A stretch of 8,176 nucleotides of DNA from Humisphaera sp. (GCA_025351525.1 JANXVV010000201.1:1-8176); one strand, 5' to 3'. Counted from the first letter of the stretch, positions 1-7,475 are shown. The notes: generated by a model from the sequence alone, not told the origin. Made by a program: numbers and translations.

Positions 1-1209
1 CTTGCGGAACGGCAACGTGGTGTATTGCGGCCAATCGGTCATCAACGCCACGGCATCGGCACCGGCGGCGCAGCTCACCGGGTCGGCAAGCCATTCCACT
101 TCATCCTTGAACAACTGCTTCATATTCTCCATGCCCTTGGGATCAGTGGCGCGGACGCGGGCACCCTTGTCGAGCAGGTAGCGGATGACGTCGATCGCCG
201 CCGACTCGCGAATGTCGTCCGTGTCGGCTTTGAAAGCCAGGCCCCAGACGGCGATCGTCGCGCCTTCGATCGGACGGCCCAATTTCTGGATGATTTTTTC
301 GGCGAAACGCTTTTTCTGATTCGTGTTGATCGTCTGGATCGCGTTGATGAACAGGCTTTCGTAGCCGGCGGATCGGGAGATGTGCTCCATGGCGGCGACG
401 TCTTTGGGGAAGCACGATCCGCCGTACCCGCAGCCGGCTTTCAGGAATGCCGGCCCGATGCGGCTGTCGGAACCGATACCCTTGCGGATGTCTTCCACAT
501 CGGCACCGTAGTGTTCGCAGAGAATCGTCATCTCATTCATAAACGAGATGCGGGCGGCCAACATGCTGTTGGCGGCGTACTTGGTCAGCTCCGCCGACTC
601 CCAGCCCATGGTCAAAAAGTTTTCCTCGCGCTTGATGAGCGGGTCATATAGCCGGCGCATCATGCGGAAGGCTTCGGGCGATTCACCGCCAATGACGATG
701 CGATCGGGATTAAGGCAGTCTTGAACCGCCGTGCCTTCCTTCAGAAATTCGGGATTGCTGACGACTTGCACATGCGCTTTGGTCTGCGTCTTCAGGAAAT
801 TGTACAGCTTGCGATTTGTGCCGGCGGGGACGGTCGACTTCACGATGATGGTCACCATGTAATCGTTCTGCAATTCCGCCAGGGCGTCGCACACTTCCTT
901 GCCCGCGCCTTCCAGATAGCTCATGTCGACGGTGCCATCGTCCTTGGGCGGCGTGCCGACGCACAGGAAAACCACCTCCGCATCCTTGACGGCTTCTTTG
1001 ACGTTGTCGGTGAATTGGATCTGACCCGATGCGTAATGCTCCTGCATCAGTTCCTGCAGGCCGGGCTCGAAGATAGGGCAGTGACCGTCCATCAGGGATT
1101 TAAGTTTGCGGGCATCTTTTTCGACGCCGCGAACATTGTGACCGATGGCGGCCAGGCAGGTTCCGGTGACCAGACCGACGTATCCACAGCCGATGATTGT
1201 GACATCCAT
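1..1209 (-). CDS. ugd: UDP-glucose 6-dehydrogenase, C-terminus cut by window edge
   Basis: Oxidises UDP-glucose to UDP-glucuronate with two NAD+ in the cytoplasm, supplying precursors for exopolysaccharide or other surface glycans. I read 403 residues on the minus strand; the family usually runs to about 430-450, so a short C-terminal piece is missing beyond base 1. Visible landmarks are the N-terminal Rossmann motif GCGYVG (7-12), VGTPP (84-88), KSTVPAG (124-130), NPEFLKEG (152-159), the ELTKYAANS segment with Lys210, and the catalytic-cysteine motif GYGGSCFPKD (261-270, Cys266). The C-terminal NAD/UDP-binding domain begins with VWGLAFKADTDDIRES (321-336). The start is the ATG at 1209-1207, preceded by AAGGAA (1224-1219) at good Shine-Dalgarno spacing, and the Rossmann motif starts at residue 7 as expected. 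No residue known to be essential is altered. It diverges from the helicase gene. The related UDP-mannose/GDP-mannose dehydrogenases are possible, but the motif set fits UDP-glucose best. Confidence 0.93.
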   Translation of the reverse strand, partial: MDVTIIGCGYVGLVTGTCLAAIGHNVRGVEKDARKLKSLMDGHCPIFEPGLQELMQEHYASGQIQFTDNVKEAVKDAEVVFLCVGTPPKDDGTVDMSYLEGAGKEVCDALAELQNDYMVTIIVKSTVPAGTNRKLYNFLKTQTKAHVQVVSNPEFLKEGTAVQDCLNPDRIVIGGESPEAFRMMRRLYDPLIKREENFLTMGWESAELTKYAANSMLAARISFMNEMTILCEHYGADVEDIRKGIGSDSRIGPAFLKAGCGYGGSCFPKDVAAMEHISRSAGYESLFINAIQTINTNQKKRFAEKIIQKLGRPIEGATIAVWGLAFKADTDDIRESAAIDVIRYLLDKGARVRATDPKGMENMKQLFKDEVEWLADPVSCAAGADAVALMTDWPQYTTLPFRK

Positions 1210-1594
1210 GGTTTTACTTTCCTTGAGATTTCCGAGTCGCCGAGCGGTTTAGCAACTTTGCGAATTGGCCACTGCCGTTGAATTTCGCGTATGGTTTAAC
1301 ATGAGCGGGCCGGTATGGCTACCGAGCCGTTTCAGAGCGACCCCCGGAACGATCCCGGCGACATTGACGCTCGCATTGGCCTTAGATCGGCCAGAAACGG
1401 GACGAAGGTCTCTGGCGAAGGCTAAAAAATTTACGAAGAAGGCATTTTGCACCCGGAAAGTAGTTACGGGACGTGCGGCTAACAGGTTCGGGAAGCGGAT
1501 GATTGTGATAGCCGTGGGCGGAAGCCCCGGGCCTGCCGGCCACGGCTATCACGTTCCGAGAATCGAGCAGGCTTTTTTGAAGATCGAGTGATTC
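1210..1594. other. Divergent intergenic region between ugd and helicase
   Basis: These 385 bases separate the starts of two divergent genes, so they should hold a promoter for each. I found no convincing -35/-10 pair on either strand. Besides the strong inverted repeat described separately, there are two weak hairpin candidates: a 5-bp stem CGGTA/TACCG with a 4-nt loop (1311-1324, extendable with a one-base bulge) and TGGCC/GGCCA around a 7-nt loop (1377-1393). An open frame on the plus strand (1265-1591) opens with TTG, has no Shine-Dalgarno sequence and encodes low-complexity basic sequence, so I do not call a gene. Confidence 0.6.
1505..1552. repeat. Strong inverted repeat (hairpin) upstream of helicase
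   Basis: The arms GTGATAGCCGTGG (1505-1517) and CCACGGCTATCAC (1540-1552) are perfect 13-bp complements around a 22-base GC-rich spacer. After a single G-G mismatch, three further pairs form (1519-1521 with 1536-1538). The right arm ends 42 bases before the helicase start codon. A run of six T follows at 1573-1578, too far away (20 nt) for a standard intrinsic terminator. There is no plus-strand gene upstream for it to terminate. It could be a structured 5' leader, an operator, the end of an unseen small RNA, or a dispersed palindromic element; the sequence alone does not decide. Confidence 0.75.
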
Positions 1595-3613
1595 ATGCAG
1601 CTAAACCCGCAGCAGGAGGAAGTCGCCGAGCATTTTTTCGGGCGGATGCTCACGCTCGCCGGGCCGGGGTCGGGCAAGACCAAGACATTGACCGAACGGA
1701 CCGGCCGACTGATCCGCAAGGGCATCCCGGCTTACAACATCCTCTGCCTGACATTCACCAACAAAGCCCGCGATGAAATGCAGAACCGAATCGTCGCGGT
1801 GCATGGCGACCTCGCCAAAAAAGTCTTCATCAGCAATTTCCACGGCCTGTGCGGGATCATCCTTCGCCGCATGGGAACCTCGCTCGGTTACACCGAACGG
1901 ATGACCGTCTGCGATTCCGACGATCAGACGGACCTTATATTGCAATTGGCGAGAATGCAGGGAATGGAACCGACCAAGCCCCAGGCCCGCGGCATGGCGG
2001 CGATGGCAAACGACTGGCGAGAAAGCCTCGGCACCGATGCGCAGTTGATCGCCGCCATCGACGACCGAATCAGCGAATCGGAATTTCGCGTCATCCGCAA
2101 ATATGTCGAGACGATCCGATTGCGGAATCAAGTGGATTTCAGCGGCCTGCTCTCCGAAACGGTTCGGTTGCTGCGGCAAACCCCCGAGGTGCTGGATAAG
2201 CTCCAGAAAAAATTCCGGTTCATTCAGGTGGATGAGTTTCAGGATACCAATCGCGCGCAGAATGAGATCGTCGAACTGCTGGCCGGCGCAGAGGATAATG
2301 TGCTGGCGGTGGGCGATGGCGACCAGAGCATCTATGAATGGCGCGGGGCCAGCCCGGAGGGGATTCCCCAGTTCATCCGCAACGGCGAGAAAAAAACCGG
2401 CAGGTGCGGCATCGTGAAACTGGGCGTGAATTACCGCTCGACACCGGAGGTGATCGCGGTGGCGGACCGGTTGATCAAGTGTTCGTCGAATCGCATCCCG
2501 GTCGAATTCAGCACGGTGCATCAGAGCGGCGAGCCGGTGAAATGTGCCAGGATGCCGAAGCCCGAAGATGAGGCGGATGGAATCGCGCTGAATATTCAGA
2601 CGATGATGCAGTGCGGAAACCAGCCGCGCGATATGGCGGTCTTTTATCGCACCAACGACATGAGTCGGCTGATCGAGCAGGCATTGGCGAAGCGGCAAAT
2701 CTCCTACGTCGTCGTCGGCAGCGGAAGCTATTACGACCGCATGGAGGTGAAGGATGTGCTGTCGATGTTGCGGTTTTTGTGCAACCCGAAAGACGGCATC
2801 TCTTTCGCCCGCATCGCCAACAAACCGGCGCGCGGGATGGGCGATGCACTGATCGGAAAACTGGAAGCTTTTATCGAACGGCGAAAAGTTGATCTGCTCG
2901 AAGCGATGGAAGAGAAAATGCTCCCCGAGATTACCGATGAACATGGTAAACCGCTCGGTGAGGCGGCGCTGAAAGCGTGCCGTGAGGCAAGGGAGATCTT
3001 CGGGTTTGAGACGGATGGCATGACGGTTGGGCAGGTGGTGACCGAAGTGCTTCGCCGCACGAAGTATGATGAATGGTTGAAGGACAAATACGAAGAGAAA
3101 AATGAGTATGAGGCGCGCAATCGCAATGTGACCGAGCTGGTCAACAGCATTGTGGAGTTCAGCGGCAAAAGCCCGCGCGCTTCGATTGCCGACTATCTGC
3201 AAAGCATCTCGCTCTACACCGATCACGACGGCCAGCGGGATGACAACGGGGTTCGGCTGATGTCGCTGCACGCCTCGAAAGGTCTCGAGTTCGACATCGT
3301 CTATATGATCGGCGTCGAACACGGTATTCTCCCGCACGAAAAAGCGATCAAAGACCGGGCCGAGCGCGGCCTGGAAGAGGAACGCCGTCTGTGTTACGTC
3401 GGTTTCACTCGCGCCCGCAAAATGCTCCGCGTGACCTGGTGCGAGCAGCGACAGGATACTTTCGCCCGCAGTGCCACCGCCAAGTTCAAGCCCAGCCTCC
3501 CCAGCCGATTTTTACTGGAAGCCGGGCTGATGACGACAGAGGAATATCAGGAGGCGGTGCGATCGGCGATGAAGGGACGGGCGGGGAAAAAGGGGAAGGT
3601 GAAGCTGACGTGA
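1595..3613 (+). CDS. UvrD/Rep/PcrA-type SF1A DNA helicase
   Basis: ATP-dependent 3'-5' DNA helicase acting on chromosomal DNA in replication restart, repair or displacement of bound proteins. All superfamily 1A motifs are seen in order: Q motif LNPQQEEV (3-10), Walker A AGPGSGKT (22-29), Ia TFTNKARDEM (53-62), Walker B VDEFQDTN (212-219), III VGDGDQSIYEWRGA (239-252), IV VNYRST (278-283) and VFYRTND (349-355), V LMSLHASKGLEFD (555-567), VI RRLCYVGFTRARKML (597-611). Length (672) and HASKGLEF with VEHGILPH resemble Rep (about 673 aa) at least as much as UvrD/PcrA (about 720), so I give no symbol. The start is certain within this frame: a TGA (1589-1591) lies one codon upstream of the ATG. The Shine-Dalgarno sequence is weak. 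Motif III has Gly242 where Asp is usual in the GDDDQ signature. The C-terminal tail is Lys/Gly-rich. It appears monocistronic. Confidence 0.93.
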   Translation: MQLNPQQEEVAEHFFGRMLTLAGPGSGKTKTLTERTGRLIRKGIPAYNILCLTFTNKARDEMQNRIVAVHGDLAKKVFISNFHGLCGIILRRMGTSLGYTERMTVCDSDDQTDLILQLARMQGMEPTKPQARGMAAMANDWRESLGTDAQLIAAIDDRISESEFRVIRKYVETIRLRNQVDFSGLLSETVRLLRQTPEVLDKLQKKFRFIQVDEFQDTNRAQNEIVELLAGAEDNVLAVGDGDQSIYEWRGASPEGIPQFIRNGEKKTGRCGIVKLGVNYRSTPEVIAVADRLIKCSSNRIPVEFSTVHQSGEPVKCARMPKPEDEADGIALNIQTMMQCGNQPRDMAVFYRTNDMSRLIEQALAKRQISYVVVGSGSYYDRMEVKDVLSMLRFLCNPKDGISFARIANKPARGMGDALIGKLEAFIERRKVDLLEAMEEKMLPEITDEHGKPLGEAALKACREAREIFGFETDGMTVGQVVTEVLRRTKYDEWLKDKYEEKNEYEARNRNVTELVNSIVEFSGKSPRASIADYLQSISLYTDHDGQRDDNGVRLMSLHASKGLEFDIVYMIGVEHGILPHEKAIKDRAERGLEEERRLCYVGFTRARKMLRVTWCEQRQDTFARSATAKFKPSLPSRFLLEAGLMTTEEYQEAVRSAMKGRAGKKGKVKLT

Positions 3614-3642
3614 TCGCTAGGAAGTGTAAGTGCATCTGAAAG

Positions 3643-3664
3643 CCCATGGAACTTGTTCCATGGG
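3643..3664 (+). terminator. Compact palindrome, possible helicase terminator
   Basis: CCCATGGAAC (3643-3652) and GTTCCATGGG (3655-3664) form a perfect 10-bp stem closed by TT, in effect a tight CTTG loop. It lies 29 bases after the helicase stop and 71 bases before the next start. The position suits a terminator, but the following bases (atcttcccc) are not a clean U-tract. It could equally be an operator for the downstream unknown gene and glgP, since a near-perfect palindrome of this size also suits a dimeric repressor. I put terminator slightly ahead on position alone. Confidence 0.45.
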
Positions 3665-3735
3665 ATCTTCCCCTATCAAATCAATGCACTTTTTCATATC
3701 CTTCAAACAACCACCGCAGCGCACGAGGATGAAGC

Positions 3736-4281
3736 ATGTTTGGCTTTGGCAAACCCGATGAGCCGGAGACCGGCCCGATGGAGGAACCGGGTGTCAGCAC
3801 CAAGCTGTGCATCGGGTCTTACAACGGCAAGTATCCGACGGTCGGCCTGTACGACTGCCGTCATCGCAAGGTCTGGATCTGCCGTCCGCTCAGCGGTCAG
3901 GCCATCCGCACGTCGCATGCGCGGTTGATCACCGGTGCCGAAAACGCCGTGTCCACCGTCTGGAAAGATCGCTTCATCTGCTTTTGGTTCTACACCCCGC
4001 GCACCGGCGAAGGATACATCCACGGCTACCCGATCGACTGGGAAGAGGCCCATCTGCTCGTCCGCATCGACCCCCATTGGGATTACGAGCGCCTGCAACT
4101 GGTCCCCGCCCATATGGAGGATCACGTCAACGAAAACCTCGAGAGGCAATTTCGGCACGGGGAACGCATTTTCGCTTTTTTTGCCGAATCCAATCTTAAA
4201 TATCCGTTCAGCCTTCACTTCATTGGACAAAAGGCGACCGATTCGCAATTCTATCTTAAGCGAATGGAACCGAAGGAATAG
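3736..4281 (+). CDS. Uncharacterised soluble protein upstream of glgP
   Basis: I do not recognise this 181-residue protein. It is a convincing gene. GAGGA (3725-3729) sits six bases before the ATG, an in-frame TGA (3730-3732) excludes any longer start, and glgP follows after only 25 bases, which suggests co-transcription. The first 20 residues are acidic and Pro/Gly-rich (probably disordered). After that the chain alternates short hydrophobic strands with aromatic residues, with tryptophans at 47, 76, 84, 102 and 115, suggesting a small mostly-beta globular domain. Notable stretches are IGSYNGKYPTVGLYDCRHRK (26-45), FICFWFYTPRTGEGYIHGYP (80-99), and the acidic-aromatic DWEEAHLLVRIDPHWDYERL (101-120). 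There is no signal peptide, membrane segment or zinc-type cysteine cluster (only Cys25, 41, 49 and 82). A role tied to glycogen metabolism is a guess from position only. Confidence 0.8.
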   Translation: MFGFGKPDEPETGPMEEPGVSTKLCIGSYNGKYPTVGLYDCRHRKVWICRPLSGQAIRTSHARLITGAENAVSTVWKDRFICFWFYTPRTGEGYIHGYPIDWEEAHLLVRIDPHWDYERLQLVPAHMEDHVNENLERQFRHGERIFAFFAESNLKYPFSLHFIGQKATDSQFYLKRMEPKE

Positions 4282-4306
4282 ACCAATTACAAACACAGGT
4301 GAATTC

Positions 4307-6877
4307 ATGGGTGATTTTGCATCTCCGACCATCCGAACTTTTCAAGTCTTTCCCGATCTGCCCGAGTCGCTCAAGCCGTTGAATGAGCTGGCGCACAATA
4401 TCTGGTGGATGTGGCATCCGGACGGCGTCGAACTTTTTCGACGGCTGGATCGCAAGCTCTGGGAAGACGTCTACCACAACCCGGTCAAACTGCTCGGCGC
4501 GATCGATCAGGAGAAACTCGCGGCTGCCGCGCTGGACGAGGGATATCTGGCACATTTGGGCCGTGTCTACATGATGTTCAAGGCGCATCTCAGCGAAAAA
4601 GGCTGGTATCAGAAGGCACACACCGAACAATCCAAACTGCTCGTGGCGTACTTCAGCGCGGAATTTGGGCTGCACGAATCGCTTCCAATCTACTCGGGCG
4701 GCCTGGGAATCCTGGCCGGCGACCATCTAAAAAGTGCCAGCGAAATCGGGCTTCCGCTAGTGGCGGTCGGACTGCTCTATCGCCAGGGATATTTTCAGCA
4801 ATATCTGTCGGCGGACGGTTGGCAGCAGGAGGCTTACCCGGAACTGGATTTTTACAACCTGCCGATCGTGCCCCTGAAATACGCCGATGGTTCCGACGTC
4901 CACGTGCGCGTCGACATGCCCGAAAACGCGGTGTTCTGCAAAGTCTGGAAAGCCAGCGTGGGCCGCATTCCGCTCTACCTGCTCGACACGAACCTGACCG
5001 AAAACGCCCCCGCCGATCGCGACATCACCAGCCGGCTGTATGGCGGCGGCACGGAGATGCGGATCAAGCAGGAAATCGTCTTGGGCATCGGTGGGCTTCG
5101 CGCGTTGGAAGCGCTGAACGTCCAACCCAACATCTATCACATGAATGAAGGGCACAGCGCCTTTCTCGCGCTCGAGCGCATCCGGGTGCTGCTCAATGAG
5201 CGCCCGATCACTTTCGACGAAGCCCGTCAGCAGGTGATGGCCACCAACTGCTTCACGACTCACACACCGGTGCCTGCGGGCATCGACATGTTCCCGCCGG
5301 ATCTGGTGATGAAGTATTTCCGGTCGTACATCCCTTCACTGAAATTGGATGAGGAGGGTTTTTTGGCGCTGGGTCGGGAAGATGTGACGAACAGCAAGCA
5401 GGGTTTCTCGATGGCGGTGCTGGCGATTCGGTTGGCCGACAGCATCAACGGCGTCAGTTGGCTGCACGGGGATGTGTCGCGGAAAATGTGGCACACCCTC
5501 TGGCCGCAGGTGCCGCCCGATGAAGTGCCGATCAAGCACATCACCAACGGCGTACACGTGCGGTCGTGGTTTTCACCGGATATACAGTTCGTCCTCGACC
5601 GGTATCTCAGCGGCAAATGGATGACCGACCCGACGGATCAAACCGTGTGGGAAGGGGTCAATCAGATTCCCGACGAAGAATTGTGGCGCGCTCACGAGCG
5701 TTGCCGCGAGCGATTGGTGGGATGGGTGCGCGGCGTGCTGCGCGAGCAACTCACCCGTCGCGGCGGTTCCTATGAAGAGGTGCAAACCGCCGATGAAGTG
5801 CTCGACCCGGAGGCATTGACCATCGGTTTTGCCAGGAGATTTGCCACCTATAAGCGAGGCGCGCTGCTGATGCGCGACCAAGACCGCCTGATGCGTCTGC
5901 TGGAAGACACCAAGCGGCCGATTCAGTTTGTCTTTGCCGGCAAGGCGCACCCGGCCGACCACGAAGGCAAGGAACTCATCAAGACGATCGTCAATTTCGC
6001 AAGGTCGGCGAACGTTCGACGCCGCATGGTCTTCCTTGAAAATTACGACATCAACGTGGCGCGCTATCTGGTTCAAGGCGTCGACGTGTGGCTCAACACA
6101 CCGCGCCGGCCCTATGAAGCCTCCGGCACCAGCGGGATGAAAGCCGCCGCCAACGGGGTGCTCAATCTTTCGGTGCTCGACGGTTGGTGGGTCGAAGGCT
6201 ATGCCCCGGATCTCGGCTGGGCAATCGGTCGCGGTGAAAGTTACAGCGATGCGAACTATCAGGACACGATCGAGAGCAACTCGCTCTACGACCTTTTGGA
6301 GAAGCAGATTCTCCCGCTGTTTTACGAGCGCGGCGGCGACAACATCCCCCGGCCATGGATCGCCCGGATGAAAAATTGCCTTCGAAAACTCGCGCCGGTG
6401 TTCAACACCAACCGCATGGTTCGCGAATACGCCGAGACGTTCTACGTCCCCGCCCTGATTCGCGGCGAGCGTCTGGGCGCCAACAATCTCGAGCGATCGA
6501 TCGAGCTGGCCCATACGAAAGATCATCTCCGCTACAAATGGAGCGGCATCAAAGTGGTCGGTGTCCACAGCAGCGGCAACGGCAACTTTAAGGTGGGCGA
6601 CAGCGTGAAGATTGAAGCAATGATCGACTTGCCCGATCTTAAGCCGGACGACGTGGCGGTGGAGTTATTCGCCGGTTCGCTGAATGCGACGGGCCAGATT
6701 GAAAAGCCCACACTGTTGCGAATGAAGTACAGCCAGCAGATGGCCCCCGGTCGGCATTTGTTCGTCGGCGAGATCAGTTGTCGTTCCAGCGGTCGCCAGG
6801 GCTACTCGATCCGAGTCGTGCCCGGCAGCATGGATCTGGCGACACCGTTTGAACCGGGGTTGATCCTCTGGAACTAA
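4307..6877 (+). CDS. glgP: Alpha-glucan (glycogen/maltodextrin) phosphorylase, DUF3417 type
   Basis: GT35 enzyme that phosphorolyses alpha-1,4-glucans to glucose-1-phosphate in the cytoplasm using pyridoxal phosphate. It is 856 residues long, as expected for the bacterial subfamily carrying an N-terminal DUF3417 domain (here about 15-125, with LNELAHNIWWMWHPDG at 25-40). Landmarks: YFSAEFGLHESLPIYSGGLG (115-134), HMNEGHSAFLALE (278-290), FTTHTPVPAGID (316-327), the phosphate-site region GFARRFATYKR (507-517), VFAGKAHPAD (542-551), and the cofactor motif EASGTSGMKAAANG with the Schiff-base lysine at 612. About 100 C-terminal residues after the catalytic core look like a beta-rich domain. The frame is open far upstream, so the start was chosen on three grounds: AGGTGA (4297-4302) just before the ATG, a position right after the upstream TAG, and the family's usual N-terminus. 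It is probably the second gene of a two-gene unit. Substrate length preference (glycogen or maltodextrin) cannot be told. Confidence 0.94.
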   Translation: MGDFASPTIRTFQVFPDLPESLKPLNELAHNIWWMWHPDGVELFRRLDRKLWEDVYHNPVKLLGAIDQEKLAAAALDEGYLAHLGRVYMMFKAHLSEKGWYQKAHTEQSKLLVAYFSAEFGLHESLPIYSGGLGILAGDHLKSASEIGLPLVAVGLLYRQGYFQQYLSADGWQQEAYPELDFYNLPIVPLKYADGSDVHVRVDMPENAVFCKVWKASVGRIPLYLLDTNLTENAPADRDITSRLYGGGTEMRIKQEIVLGIGGLRALEALNVQPNIYHMNEGHSAFLALERIRVLLNERPITFDEARQQVMATNCFTTHTPVPAGIDMFPPDLVMKYFRSYIPSLKLDEEGFLALGREDVTNSKQGFSMAVLAIRLADSINGVSWLHGDVSRKMWHTLWPQVPPDEVPIKHITNGVHVRSWFSPDIQFVLDRYLSGKWMTDPTDQTVWEGVNQIPDEELWRAHERCRERLVGWVRGVLREQLTRRGGSYEEVQTADEVLDPEALTIGFARRFATYKRGALLMRDQDRLMRLLEDTKRPIQFVFAGKAHPADHEGKELIKTIVNFARSANVRRRMVFLENYDINVARYLVQGVDVWLNTPRRPYEASGTSGMKAAANGVLNLSVLDGWWVEGYAPDLGWAIGRGESYSDANYQDTIESNSLYDLLEKQILPLFYERGGDNIPRPWIARMKNCLRKLAPVFNTNRMVREYAETFYVPALIRGERLGANNLERSIELAHTKDHLRYKWSGIKVVGVHSSGNGNFKVGDSVKIEAMIDLPDLKPDDVAVELFAGSLNATGQIEKPTLLRMKYSQQMAPGRHLFVGEISCRSSGRQGYSIRVVPGSMDLATPFEPGLILWN

Positions 6878-6890
6878 AATGATTTTCCTT

Positions 6891-6929
6891 CAAGCCGGAG
6901 GCGGAAGGCGCAGCCGACCCTCCGGCTTG
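6891..6929. terminator. Hairpin between convergent glgP and OsmC genes
   Basis: The arms CAAGCCGGAGG (6891-6901) and CCTCCGGCTTG (6919-6929) pair perfectly over 11 bp around a 17-base loop that holds a smaller GGC/GCC stem. The hairpin begins 13 bases after the glgP stop and 7 bases from the OsmC stop on the other strand, so it could serve both transcripts. Neither side has a real U-tract, so it is not a textbook intrinsic terminator. GC-rich palindromes with CCGGAGG-like arms are, from memory, common between planctomycete genes, so it may belong to a dispersed repeat family. Confidence 0.55.
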
Positions 6930-6936
6930 TATTCAA

Positions 6937-7347
6937 CTACGATCCCCACTTGAACGTCACCGGCGCATCCACATCCGGGTGAAGGCTCTTATGCACCGGG
7001 CAGGTGGTGGCCGCGTTCTCCAACCGCTGTCGATCCTCCTCCGAGACTTCCCTCGGCACGTGAATCTCCACCGGCAGCCTGCCGATGCGACGAATGCCGG
7101 TCGTGATCATGTGCTTCTCCACGCGCACTTTGGTGCCGCTGATGTCGATCCCATGTCGCTGTGCAACAATCCCCATCGTCGTCACGATGCAAGTGCCGAG
7201 CGCGGTTGCCATCAGATCGGTCGGGGAAAATGATTCACCCTTTCCCATGTTGTCCTTCGGCGCGTCAGTGGTGAGCACCGTACCCGAGGGGCCATGGACT
7301 GCGGAACAGTGAAGCGTGCCTTCATAGACGATATTGATTTCAACCAT
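6937..7347 (-). CDS. OsmC-family peroxiredoxin-like protein
   Basis: 136-residue cytoplasmic protein of the OsmC/Ohr superfamily, whose characterised members are thiol peroxidases that reduce organic hydroperoxides. The family marks are present: SFSPTDLMATALGTC (39-53) with the first reactive cysteine at 53, and AATTCPVHKSLHP (112-124) with the second at 116, plus RIGRLPVEIHVP (87-98). Length matches the family (about 135-145). The ATG at 7347-7345 is preferred to an in-frame TTG 36 bases upstream, because VEINIVYEG is the expected first strand and the extra 12 residues look like leader translation. GGGGGA upstream is a slightly distant Shine-Dalgarno sequence. The sequence resembles the general YhfA-like branch more than Ohr, so the natural substrate is unclear. 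It is a single gene, convergent with glgP and divergent from the surface protein. Confidence 0.88.
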   Translation of the reverse strand: MVEINIVYEGTLHCSAVHGPSGTVLTTDAPKDNMGKGESFSPTDLMATALGTCIVTTMGIVAQRHGIDISGTKVRVEKHMITTGIRRIGRLPVEIHVPREVSEEDRQRLENAATTCPVHKSLHPDVDAPVTFKWGS

Positions 7348-7447
7348 ACCGCTGATTGTCCCCCAATACGGAAGTTTGGGCAACCTACACCTCTATCTAA
7401 CGTATCTCCACGCGGATTGCAGGACTATGTCAATGCACATTAATTCA

Positions 7448-7475
7448 TTGCAATTTCGATAATCCAAGGTAAATT
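7448..7475 (+). promoter_or_regulatory. Possible sigma-70-like promoter for surface protein
   Basis: TTGCAA (7448-7453) and TAAATT (7470-7475) lie 16 bases apart in the most AT-rich part of the window, about 120 bases before the surface-protein start. The -35 matches 4 of 6 consensus bases and the -10 matches 4 of 6. On the other strand a perfect TTGACA occurs at 7433-7428, facing the OsmC gene, but there is no good -10 at 17 bases (GAGATA is at 19). Both are weak calls, since planctomycete promoters are poorly defined. Confidence 0.25.

Noticed and set aside
25..1281. Plus-strand frames (25-651 and 721-1281) opposite ugd
   Set aside because: The minus-strand reading gives an uninterrupted UDP-glucose dehydrogenase with all catalytic motifs, so the plus frames are shadows.
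1265..1591. 108-codon plus-strand frame in the ugd/helicase gap
   Set aside because: TTG start, no Shine-Dalgarno sequence, basic and repetitive composition, no known fold, and it runs through the strong inverted repeat.
1601..3337. 578-codon open frame antisense to the helicase
   Set aside because: It lies wholly inside the helicase in a complementary frame. The product is His/Arg/Leu-rich with no recognisable motif, while the sense frame has every helicase motif. Such shadows are expected where third codon positions are GC-rich.
3935..4306. Long upstream extension of the glgP frame
   Set aside because: The frame is open, but it overlaps the unknown gene in another frame, its translation is low-complexity, and a good ribosome site plus the family's usual N-terminus place the start at 4307.
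5573..6568. 331-codon open frame antisense to glgP
   Set aside because: Same reason: the sense strand carries the phosphorylase active-site motifs, and the antisense product has no family features.
7348..7383. TTG start extending the OsmC protein by 12 residues
   Set aside because: The added residues do not fit the family N-terminus and no better ribosome site precedes the TTG.
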